Assembly (NCBI GenBank): GCA_002245135.1
Contig: NGBS01001166.1
Coordinates: 62,001-126,000, forward strand
Direction: 5' to 3'
Source of the DNA: Proteromonas lacertae
Lineage: Eukaryota > Sar > Bigyra > Opalinata > Proteromonadidae
Length of the DNA: 64,000 nt
The translations under genes were made by a program, and so were the position numbers. Of this stretch, positions 12,901 to 25,428 are shown one piece after another. Every line of letters begins with the position of its first letter. Positions within the stretch are counted from its first letter, which is position 1. The notes beneath the pieces were generated by a model, which saw nothing but the letters and a program-made list of their open reading frames with translations, ran no database searches and had not been told where the DNA came from.

Positions 12901-15900
12901 GCTGGCTTTTCTTCTACACCAACTTCACATGCTTTTCCTCCATATTGTGATTCATTGACACATATATAATAAGTTGATTCTATACATCCAGTTTCATTAC
13001 TATATTTGTATTTCTTTTCTGTTCTTGATTTACCATCGATTGGAATATGATTTTGACAAACTTCTCCATAATACTCTTCAGTACAATTACAATAACCATT
13101 AATACAAGTTCCATCATTCATACATTGATCATTTCTTTCACATACGATATTCAATAGTGTTGAGAGTGTTGAAACTTTTACATAATAAGTATCATTATTA
13201 TTATTACTATTATCAGAGGATATATAACTTGATTTTAATTCTTCACTAAATGCTCCTGTTGAATAGATTGGTAAATCACTAACTGATTTAGTAATTGAAC
13301 CATATTCATCTTTAATAAATACAACTAAATATAACTTAAATCTATCAGTAACACTTCCAACTGGTAATACACCTTTATATTCTTGATTTTCACTAAAATT
13401 TGATTGTAAATATTGTATTTCATTATCAATCATAACTGCAAATCTATATTGCATATTTATAGCTCTCCAATCACCAGCTGTTATTGTGTATTCTTCTGGG
13501 AATGTATAATTTGTTGAACTTCCCTCCACAACAATTGATACTGATTTATCAACAACATTAAACTTATAATATACAGTAACTTCAGAATCTCCTCCATCTG
13601 TTATTGTCAAAGTTAAATATTGATCTTCAGTTGATGTAATATTCTCACAACTAACATATATTGTTGGTGTATTATTCTTCGATATTATTGGAGTATATAT
13701 AGAATCATCAGTAAATGACCAATAAAAAATCATTTCAGTTTTATCTACATCATCTGGTGTTATTTCTGCAGTTAATTTGAATATATCAGTTGGAGCAAAT
13801 GTATGTTTATCAGGATATGATATTATATTAACATAGAACATTATACTATCAACTCTAATAATGAACTTATAACTTGCTGATCTTTCAAATCCATCATTAA
13901 CAAGTAACTTCTGATTCATATTCACCTTCTTCAAGTATAAGACTTTGTTCCACTGATGAAAAAACATTACTGGTTTTAGTATTGTATTCATTATTACCAA
14001 TTTTCCATATATATTTATATGTACTACCTAAATTATCTTCATCTACAACTGTTGCTGTGATGTTAATATCATCAGAATAATTGTATAATTGATAATAATT
14101 CTTATCAATTGTTACTTGTAGTGAAGAATATGTTACTTCAATATCCATTGTTTGACTTTCTTTAACTTCACCAGCAGTTGCATTACACATAATTTGATAT
14201 TTACCAGCTTCTAAACTACGTGGATTAATCTGCAAGATTTTATTATCATCATTAAAAACTAAACCACTTACTTCCTTACCTTCTTTATTTGTTACTTTCC
14301 ATTCTATAGTAATTGGTGTTACTGTTGCTTTACATGTTTTTAATTCAACATTTGCATATATTCTGTATGTTCTTGATCTTAAATAGTATTTTTCACTCTC
14401 TGGTTTACTCTCTTCTAATTCCATAAGTATGAAATCTTCTTTACTATAGAATACATTTGAATTAACACTTTCTACATCATGCAAAAATGATGCAACTGAT
14501 AATTTGATGTTATAATTTGTATCATTATTAAGATAATATGGTTTAATTAACCATTCACTTGAATCACTAGAGAATGATTGAGCATTTGTGTCAATATTAC
14601 TAATATTCCATTGATAATTGACTGGATGTGATATATCACTAACATATGTAACAGTACTTGTTAAATTCAACACTTCACAAGCCAATACTTTTGGTTTTAT
14701 ATTAATCTTTGGATTTAATAATGGTAATCTACTTGATTTAACTACAGTATAAATACCAAAACCAGTCATTTGAATATTAACAACTGGATTTGGAATTCTC
14801 TTTATATAACCTTTTTCTAGCACTAATTCACCATCTCTAGTAATAGTAAAGTTTTCACCTAATGATATTACCATATGAGTAATATTAACTATTTCACATT
14901 TTCCATTAACACCAAATTTATTACCGTAATCTTTAAATAATTTACAGTTTACATCATCTTCTAAATCTTCATATTCTTTTGTGAATAATACATCTATTGT
15001 TTGACCATCTATAAATTCAGCACTTTCTATCATTGGAGTCATATATGTAAATCTATAATTTCCTTCAGTAGTTTTCTCTCCTAAGTACGATTTTCTAATG
15101 AAATTTGGTTTGATTGTCAAATTGGTTGTTGGTGTAAAAAATTTGTCATAGAAACCAATATTTTGATATGTAATTTTGAATGTTCGATTATTTATCCAAC
15201 TACAACTTGGAGTAAACACATCAGCCAATCCTCCAACATCAATTTCATATAAATTATCACAATTATCTCCACTTTGAACATATCTATCATTTACATAACA
15301 TGGCATATCAAAATCAACATAAATAGCTGCTTCATAATCACTCACATTTACTATTAATACTTTAGGAGCATCACTTGTATCATATTCAAGATTGGATATA
15401 TTATAATTAGCTTTACTTTCTATTTCATATAAATTCTCGCTCTCTGGATCTTGTTTTGCTGTATGAGTTAATAATGTTGTCCATTTTTCATTTTCTTTGT
15501 TATTCTTTACTTCTATTTCTGCTTTGAAACTATTCTCTTTGTTCAATGTAACAATGTAAGTTGATAAATTGAATAATTCTGATTTTTCAATTGTTATATT
15601 AATTGGATATATTGGATTTCCTGCTACTGTAACATTATATGTTAATGTCTTATTGTTGTATGGATTAAATTCTAATTGTGGTGGTTCAAATGCAACTTCT
15701 GGATAGACATAGTTATGGAATATTATTGGATATTTATATGTTGGTTTTTTAAATCGATGATCTTCTGAATTGATTGTTATTTCCAAATTCTCATTCACTA
15801 CAACACCTTCTTCCATTTGTTCTTGTGAAACAGTTATATTTGCATATGTTTGTGTACTATTTAATATAATTGTATCTTCTGAGCATATTAACTTTTCTGG

Positions 15901-18900
15901 ACAAACTATGCTAATCACAACATCATCAACAGGTTCATTATTACTTAAATTGAAGAATAAAGTCAAATTCCTTTCAAATGCAATATTGTCATAAACTGAA
16001 TAATTGTAAACTGATTCTAATGTTACATTTTCTAAGAGAACTGATAGATTATATGGTGAATAAACTTCATAATTTTCATCATTTGTTGTTAGATTCATCA
16101 TAATATCAAATCTAATGAAATTATAAGAAGTGTTCAATTGAGTAATTGTGATTTCTTTTGGATTAGTATCTAATAGTGTAAATTCAGTCTCTGAACAGGA
16201 TATATTTTCATCACATTCATATTTGAAATTCACTTGTTCATATGGTTTTGATGTTAATGCTATTTTAGCTTTAACTTGGTTTGGTGGTTCATTATATTCA
16301 AGTACAACATTTATTGTATTATTTTCTTTATCAGTAACATTAATCATTATTTTATTATCTATATTCAATACATCTGTTGAAAGTGGGTAAATAAAACTAC
16401 CAGTACAATTGAATGTTAGATTTGGTGTACTTTGTTCATCATTTTTTATTGTATAATACCAATTAGCTGATGATAGTGGTGTATATCCTACTGTTGGTTT
16501 ACTTCTAGTAACTAATTTAGTATGATTGTCATTAACTTCATTCCATTTACATTCTATTGCTTGAGCTACTGGCATTTGTAATTGCATAGTAAAATCAGAC
16601 CCTTCTACAACTTCATCTGGAACTGTGTCGAAATATAACATTCTTGAATCTTGATTAATAACACTCAATTTCACAGTTTCTTTTTGTATTTCTACATTAT
16701 CTTTCATAAATCTCAATACTATTTTAATGACTGTTAGAGCTTCATCATTTAATACACATTCAGTTTGAGGTAATTCTATTCTAGAATATGGTAAAACATT
16801 GGAAATAACAAATGGTTCTAACGGGACATTAATACAATTACCTTCATTATCTGATTGAATAGAAACAGTAATACCACTAATAGATGAATTGTGTGGGATT
16901 AGTTGGATATAGTATGATTCTAAACTAGTTGGATAAATCGCATAATTTGGAATATCAGTCTGAATAATAATGCTGTTGATTGATTCATTGAATAATATTT
17001 TATCATTAGAATCATATATTATATCACCTGAATAAAATTTGGAATATTCTTCGTTTATTTTACTTCCATCATAGAATGGTAGATAAGATGAATAAATATT
17101 AGTATTTGATGCTGTGTAATAACCTAATATATATGAATATGGTTGTTTTAAAATATCTTCTCTTGTCATTTTCTTTACATCAACATCTTTTGGAGTATTT
17201 GCATTAGTAGGTAATATATTACCAGATATTAATATTGAACCGAATATATTATTTATTGATGCTTCTGTAATACCAGGTGCTTCACTATTATGACAATACA
17301 TAAAATATTCACTTTCTGCTGTTGTTAGATGAATATATGTATTATTAAATATTGCTAATGCAGAATTTGGTTTTCCTACCATAAAAGAAACCTTTGGATT
17401 TGTCACCTTTATGTATGAATGAGATATTATTGAAATATTTCTTGATTCTAATATAAATACAGATGCAATAGATGGGGTATTAGTATTAAAACTCATTTCA
17501 ACCCAACTATCTCTGATTATAACTTGTTGATATGAATATCCAATCATTCCACTAACATAACTATATGGTTTATCCATGGTATAACCATTTCTTACTAACG
17601 AATAACTTCTTTCAATTGTTAAATCGGAATATGCCACAGAACATAGCATACTCAATTTAGATATCTTACTATCAACAACAACAACAACATCCTTTATATC
17701 AATAAATGAATCTGATATTACTGTTGGTGATTCTATTGATCCAATCATAACACTGGAGAATAATAAATCATCACTATTCTGAATCATATTAATTGTATTA
17801 CCTTTCACAAATAAACCCATCAAATTATTAATGTAAAATACTTCTGAAGCAAACATTGAATAATTATGACTAGTCATTAACAATGTGATTGTATCAAAAA
17901 TAATACCAACATGGAATAATGTACTATTTGATATTCTTGTTCCTACAATACCTCCTTCATTTATATCTGTTGTTGATACAGTAATATCTCCATCAAAGGT
18001 GATGTGAATATCATATAATTCAGTACTTTCAATACTTCTAAATATTCCACCAACGAAATTCACATCACCATTATAATTGTTCAGTTTCTGTACTTCCACT
18101 TTGAAATATAAATGTTGGAAATGATTAAGACTAGTAATAGGGAAAACAGTCAATTGTTTTTGTGTTATATCACTTACACTATAATGTAATGTAATTACTG
18201 TATTTTCTCCATCTCCGACCATTGATTCAATATATAATACATCTTCATTCATCATATCATAGATATTAAACTTATCCATATCTATTGTAATTGGTTTATT
18301 TAAATAGATTGTATCATTACCACTGTATATTAAATTATACCATTCTTCATTACCTGCAACTGCTACTGGTTTTACTAATGTAAAGTTTAATAAAACAAGA
18401 TTTGGATCAACTAAATTCAAATAATATTTATCAGTTTCATCTTCAATACAATCCTTTATATTAATATAGAGTTGTCCATTCATATTAATATCATTAAAAC
18501 TACATTTACCAAAAGTAAATTTAACAATTTCATTTCCTTTATATGTTGGTTTTTGTTGGAATGTTAATACAGTTTCCATTTTATATGATCTTTTCTTTAT
18601 TAGTGCAGATGTTGATAATACAATAACTGGATGTATTACACTCTCACTATACTTCACTTTACCATCTTCAAATATCATATCAACATCTCCAAAGAGATTG
18701 TTTTTATCAACAATTAATGATCCATCATAATAAACCATTTCTTCATAATAATAACTACTAGCAACATCAGAAAATTTTCTGAAATTATTAAGTGGTTTTA
18801 ATTGAATGATTGAAGCCTGGTTAAGATTAGAAATATTGTAAAGATTTGTAGGTAAAAACAAATTATTATCAAAATAAACATGTAACATTCCATAAACATC

Positions 18901-21900
18901 AAGGTTATTGTTATTGTATGTCATTGATGAAGAACCTTCTTTTACATGTAAATATGAATTTGATATTACTAATGGCGATTCATTAGTTGAACTTGCTATA
19001 TAACTTGTATTTTTGAAATACTCAACATTGATTATATTCAATGTCATATATGAGTTTTGTAAGTATAATGTTGAATCTATACTAGCAATTAATCCACCAT
19101 ACCATAATTTATCAGAATCTGCTACTATTCTAACTTCATTCACATCAATCCATGAATCTCTTATTGTCACAGATTCCTTTGCTTCTCCTATCATACCACC
19201 TAGTTTTTGTAAGTGTGAATTCATTGCTTGATTTTCTCTAACAAAAACAAATGATTTAATAATAACAACTTCAGCTAATGTTCTAGCAAAGAATAGACCT
19301 TCAACTGATTTTACAATACTTGACTCTTCTGAGTTAATATCTACAAATGAATATGAGATAGTTGTATCATTAACTACACTTCCAAATAAACCACCTACAT
19401 AATAAACTGCTTCTTGATTATTTGATCCTCTGTTTATCTTATCACCTTTAGCGAATATACCATAAAGATTATTAATTCCTTTTATTTCTGAAGCTATTAA
19501 TCCACTTACACTTTCTGAATCTGTTAATTCCATTTCAATAGTGTTAAATTCAACTCCAACATGAATTAATGTACTATCAATAATCGAAGAAGCAAGTAAA
19601 CCATTATTCGATACTTCCACTGTTACTTTCTCTGATAATAAAATATGAATATCATATAGTTTACTATTGTATATTTCACCAATAATACTATCTTTAACTA
19701 TGGTATCTGCGTTAGTTACATTGATATAGAAATAAATGTGATTAATTGCACAATTCTGAATTATTGGAAATACTCCCAATGATTCTTCAGTATTAAACAG
19801 TAAAGTAATCATTGTATTTTCACCATCTCCAGTTAAGCTTTTGAAATAAACATTTCCATATTCAGAAATCATATCATCTGGATTATATTTACTCATGTCA
19901 ATTGTATAATTCTTGGTTAAAACAATATCAGCATTTCCAGAAAACATTAAATTATACCATTCTTCATTTGTATCTGGTTGAATCTTTTGTGGAATTGCAA
20001 GAATAAGAGGAATAGAAATAGTTCTACTATCAGCTAATGTAATATTTACTGATGCCGTGTTGATACTTGGATATGGTGAATCAAAACATTCACTAATGGG
20101 TAAATCAAAGTATGAAGGAATTGTCAATCTTCTATTCTCACATTTTCCTACACTCCAAGTCACTTCATTACTGTCAGAAGCATGTATTGGATTCTTCTGT
20201 ATGTTAATTGATAAATACATATCCCAACTGAAATAGTGAAAGATTGAGTGAACTGGATAAAAGAGAAGTGGTTTATTGTTATCAACAGAAGGGTTTTTAG
20301 GATCATCAAATTTAGTAATATCCACTATCTCAAAGATCTTATAACTATCAGTAAAAACATTACTCTGAGAGTGATAAACCATACCCTCATAGTATAACAT
20401 ATCATTATTTATATCATAATTCTTGAGATTATCTTTTACATCATTCATATTATCCTTCTTAATAATCTGTGTTATACTTTGAGTTGGATTAAAACTAGCA
20501 CAATTACTATAAACAAATAACTCTCCATTAATAGTAGATTTATCTTGACTATACAAATATGGAATACTATCATCATTATTTGCACAATTTGCATAGTTTA
20601 CATACACATATGAATTCTCATTCTCCAATGTTAATGTCTTTAGAGACGCAACTTCAGATACTAAATATGATTTTTTATTACCCGTGAATTCATTATTAAA
20701 GAATAATCTAACATATGTATTTGATATCATTACTGTAGAAGTTTCTTTTATATAACCAAAATAGCCACCAAAGTTATTCACACTAGAACTTCCAAAACGA
20801 TATTCTGACCAACAATATTGTATTTTCACATTACTGTCTGTTGATAAACTGTAAATAAAACCACCAATACTGGAATATTTTATTAAATCAATTGTAGATT
20901 TAATAACAATGAATGAATTACTAATAACCAAATTCTTTTCATTGCTATAAACAAATCCACCAACGTCAGCATAATCTGTAAATGTAAGCTTATTGATATT
21001 AACATATGAATATGATATATTCGTATTTCCAGTATTTCTATTGATTAATAAACCAAACAATTTCATAGTATTTACATTAATTTGACTAGCTACAACAAAT
21101 AAACCATATAACTGACAATCACCGCTTGTTTCTAATGCAATTATTCCTCCACTACTATAATAATTAATTAGATAACCAGAAGTAACTCCAACATGATTAA
21201 AAACTGAATCAATAATTTTTGAAGCAAATAAACCATTTCCAGAATATGTATATGAATTTTCAAATACAATATCAACATTATACAGTGTAGAATTCTTTAC
21301 AGTACCAAATAACGAACCAGACAATGTTTGTGTTAAATCAGACTTTATTGAAATATGCACATTTGATATTACACCATTTTCATAATCATCCAATAATTGT
21401 ATAGTACTATCTGCAGAATACTCTAATCTGATATTTATATTTTCAATTCTACTACAGTTAGTTTTCATTATTTCCCAATTTTTCATATCTAATGTAAAAC
21501 TGTTTGAAGAAGCTTCACAAGTTTGTAGATAATTTATAAAGTCACTATTTACCTGTAGATTTCTTTGATGATTAGGTAAGACTATATAAATATACATAAT
21601 TACAGAAATATACCTTCCATGTCAAACATTGAAGTAAGTTGTTTCTCACTCACATAACATACAATTTCAAAATGAAAACTACCTCTTTCTTCAGGTATAC
21701 CATCAATATTTCCTGTATTTTCGTTAAATTGAAAACCACTGGGAATATGCGATTTTAATGAGTATTTATCACATTTCCTTAGTGGTTTTAATGTATAAAA
21801 CTTTTTACCTATTATCAAATCCTCGTCTGGGATATTGTAGTCAAATTTACCTAAATAAATATATAATATTCGTATATACTTTCAACATCGTTATTATTAT

Positions 21901-22048
21901 CCTTGCTCCTACTGTTTGCTAATATTGAATCTACAATTTTTGATTCAGATGTAACGACATTTGATAAAACTCCTGATATTAAGAATATAACTAACCAATT
22001 ATAAGAATGGTATGGTATACCTGTGACAAAAATCAAACACTTTTTCAT
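9957..22048 (-). CDS. Giant polycystin-1/REJ-type membrane receptor with beta-helix ectodomain
   Basis: About 4,000 residues. ATG 22048 begins MKKCLIFVT, and splicing a 30-nt intron gives a clean signal peptide (MKKCLIFVTVIFLISGVLS). Further introns lie near 21851-21880 and 21568-21600. The N-terminus has a putative-Ig repeat (PSGFQFNENTGNIDGIPEE). Then come three related modules of about 450 residues, each starting near EEWYNL.(F/Y)SGN or an equivalent and rich in GLFGSV...N(T/S)TISYSFV, a beta-helix/GLUG-like pattern. Next are beta-sandwich/REJ-like and PKD-like regions, EGF-like cysteine modules (CMNDGTCINGYCNCTEEYYG), a thrombospondin-1 repeat (WSNWSNWTECSGYCR), and another EGF. A juxtamembrane region leads to about nine transmembrane segments. 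The first intracellular loop and following text (HHSWLSPSC..., VNRHQRVIILLCEVLTSC) resemble the polycystin-1 membrane part. Near 10,620 a CCGYN...PSC loop between two helices looks like a tetraspanin large loop. One surplus base near 13902 breaks the frame within SEVT/VNDGF. Confidence 0.7.
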
Positions 22049-22205
22049 AATCGTCTTAACAAACAAAATATTTGAATCAACAGTTGTAACTATCAAGCCT
22101 GTTTGATAAATACTGTTACTTTTTTGTAATTCAAAAATACTCATCAGTTAACAAATATTTTCACTCTTTTATTTAAAAATAACAATCAACATAATTTATT
22201 ACTTA

Positions 22206-23059
22206 TTATATAGAAGTTTTTGACTCTGTAAATGTTCTCATTTCTTCTCCCCATATTGTTTGTTCTATAGCGCATCCCAATCTTGCAAGTGTTATAACTA
22301 TGATATTTTAATATAATAATAATACTTTGAATCATTACATATGGTGTAAATCCATATGCACTTAATAACTTAGTTATAGCTTCTTTTACTACAGGATCTT
22401 TGCAAAATATTTCAGGACTTTTAACCATATTTCCATCTTTCTTTACTAAATTCAATTCTATAAAATCTGTATCAATAAACATAGAGGATTGCATCTTAAT
22501 TAATGCTTTTGTATCTTTGCCTTTTCTTGCCAATTCAACATAATGTGTTGCTTTTACTGGTTTACCTATCATATCACCTAAAACAAAACCTTCTTTTTCA
22601 TCTTGTATTAATTCAATCATTACTTTAGCTGATGCATCTTCCAACTTACTTGACACTATTAAATGGTGTGTGCCTTCTTCATATGTAATGTTTAATCCAC
22701 TACATAATATAAAATAAATAAATTACTGTTGCTGTAGTTCTTTACTAATAATACTGAAATCATGCTTTGCCTCTATTAATATATAAGCACATAGCAATAC
22801 CATCATATGTTTGTGTATTTGGAAAACTTTGATTATCGAATGTTTCACCAAGAATACGTAATCCTTCTCCCATATTCACTGGAGGTATTCCTCGAATATG
22901 TGTCATTCCTTCACTATCGAAACTTGAACCTACAATACATAACATTGTGTATATTACCTTCAAATCTACAATTCTTTAAAAATCTTGGTAAATTGCATTT
23001 TCTGATAGTATTTAAAGTTCTACAAAACCTAAAAATAATAGAAGAACAACTATATACAT
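22206..23059 (-). CDS. Conserved protein of unknown function, possibly mitochondrial
   Basis: Exons join as MFCRTLNTIRKCNLPRFLKN, FEGSSFDSEGMTHIRGIPP, VNMGEGLRILGETFDNQSF, YILIEAKHDFSIISKELQQ, GLNITYEEGTHHLIVSSK, EKEGFVLGDMIGKPVKATH and EEMRTFTESKTSI, ending TAA at 22206. Introns lie near 23029-23057, 22941-22968, 22684-22710 and 22296-22323. The text reads like an ancient conserved globular protein of about 265 residues, but I do not recognise the family. The Arg-rich, acid-free start would suit a mitochondrial presequence (weak). The start codon appears split by the first intron (AT at 23059-23058, G at 23028). One surplus base near 22786-22792 must be skipped to pass from GIAM into YILIEAKHDF. 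No catalytic motif was identified. Confidence 0.55.
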
Positions 23060-23153
23060 CGAATTTCAAAATGCAAAATATTATTTCAAAAATATACTCG
23101 TTTCGTTGGTCATTTCATAGTATAAATAAAACAGTCACAAAACTTAAATATTT

Positions 23154-25263
23154 TTATTTCTTAAAAGATTTAAATACTTCTAAATCACCTTCATGTATTG
23201 ATGGCTTCATTTGTTTAAACCCTTCAACAAATTCAGATTTTGATATAAACTCCAAATTTTCATTTTCTCTTAGTGATTTCATTACAATCTCTTTAATACA
23301 ATACTCAATTTCAGCACCACTAAAACCTTCTGACAATAATCCCAACTCATAAAAATCCAATTTATCATCTTCACTTATTGGCAAATTCTTAGTATATATT
23401 TTAATAATCTCTATTCTTGCATCTATATCAGGTAAAGGAATATATAACAAATCATCAAACCTTCCTGGTCTTAATAGCGCTTTATCTATCATATTTGGAT
23501 TATTAGTTGCACCAATTATTATTATATTATCCATATTATTTGACACTCCATCCATTTCAGTTAGAAAAGTTGATAATACTCTATTCTATAAAGAAAATAT
23601 AAGTATTAAAAAATGTATATACTTCTAATGAACTTCCTTTAGAAGATTTCTCTCTATTTGAAACTAAACTTTCAATTTCATCAAAGAATATTATACTTGG
23701 AGCTGAACTTCTTGCATGTTTAAATAAATTCCTTATTGTTTGTTCAGTTTCACCAAAATATGGAGAATATAATTCTGCACCATTTAAAGAATAAAACGAA
23801 TATTTTATTGAATTAACTAATGCTTTTACTAACATTGTTTTACAACATCCTGGTGGACCATAAAGCAATAATCCTTTAATTGGTTTTATATTTAACAATT
23901 CATACTGTTCTTTGTATTTAATTGGCCATTCAATTATCTGCTGAAGCCTGTATTTTACATCTTTATATCCACCAATCATATCCCATGTTATTTTGGGTAT
24001 TGATAAAGCGTAAGATCTGTGTAAACTTGGGGGAACTTTGGCTTGAGCTTGTAATAATGTTTTATAATCTAAAGATGGAAATGCTAATTAAAATAAAAAT
24101 TATCATAATAATTAAATACTATCATTTTGAATAGTTTCAAGAATTGCACTTTTACATATCATTTCAATATCAGCACCAACATAACCAGTACATGAATAAG
24201 CAAATGAATATAAATTATCTTCACATTCTTTTGTTAATTTCATACACTTCAAATACAACTATATTTATATAATAATTATAATACTTTTAGCATTTGATAC
24301 TTTGATTCTGTGGATGGTGGATTAATATATATTTCAAAATCCAATCTTCCTCCTCTTCTCATAGCATCATCAATATCATTTTCTCTATTAGTAGCACCGA
24401 TAATAATCAAATTCTTCTTACTAATAAATCCATCAATAAATGTCAAGAATTGAGTTGTTATTCTGTTTTGATAAGTCGAAGAATTCTTTCTTAAAGGGCA
24501 TAACGAATCAATTTCATCAATAAAACATATCACAAAATAATTGGATCTTAATAAATCATCTATACTATTAAATAATTCTCTTAATTTTGATTCTGATTCA
24601 CCTACTATTGGACTATAAATATCCACTCCATTTATTACTATCAATTTGATATTATCTTTTTTTACTGATAATTCATTATATACAGACCTTACAACATGTG
24701 TTTTACCTACTCCTGGTGGACCATAAAGCAATATTCCATGAGGTAAATTGATATGATTCTTTTCTATAATATCATTATAACATAATCTATAAAGTATTAA
24801 TTCCTTTATTAAATCATATGTACTATCTAAACCACACACTGATTTAGATTGCTCTTGAATAGAAGGAGTAGGTATTGTATTATTTTGTTCTATTTGAGTT
24901 TTAAAAGGTATTAAATTTATAATTATTTTAGTTTGTGATGATATTAACAGATATGATGTTGTGGACGAAGGAACTGTACTAAATATACATAAATACATAT
25001 ATAAATACAGAACAACTTTACCTCTTACTTTAGGATAGTCAAATGAGAACTCTTCACCCAATTTAATAATTTCATTCAATAACATAAGTTTCAATTGAGA
25101 TATATATAGTGTCTTCTATTCATTATATTACATTATGAACAAATACATGTTTTAATTCCATTGATACATCTTCCAGCATTTGAAAATCAAATGTAACACT
25201 AGCTAATTCTATTGGTTTGATAACTTCATGTTTAGATGATGAATTATGATCGAATAATTTCAT
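23154..25263 (-). CDS. AFG2: AFG2/SPATA5-type tandem AAA+ ATPase
   Basis: Starts at ATG 25263 (MKLFDHNSSSKHEVIKP) and ends at TAA 23154. Introns of 30-70 nt lie near 25107-25137, 24977-25024, 24258-24290, 24086-24135 and 23586-23625. Two AAA+ modules follow a short N-domain. D1 has Walker A GPPGVGKT, Walker B VICFIDEIDSLCPLR and sensor IIGATNREND. D2 has GPPGCCKT, IIFFDEIESLVSNRE and IIIIGATNNP...LLRPGRFDD. The CP.R after the D1 Walker B and the GPPGC(S/C)KT in D2 are typical of Afg2/SPATA5 rather than Cdc48. Afg2 releases Rlp24 and other shuttling factors from pre-60S ribosomal particles in the cytoplasm. D1 reads AMRRGGRLD, so its Arg fingers should be compared with the family. All exons join in frame with no break. 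It is convergent with nothing; the next plus gene starts 166 bp away. Confidence 0.85.
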
Positions 25264-25428
25264 TGTCAAGCTTTCTAGCTCAAGCTAATTTAAATTTACA
25301 TGCAGAATCACTCTATACCTACAAGTAATTCCGAAAAAATCACTGAAGTATATAAATTGCACATGTTATAATCATGTGAATAGTTTTTCTCAAAGAAAAC
25401 TGTTGATTTTAGGTTAATCTCTAAGTTG

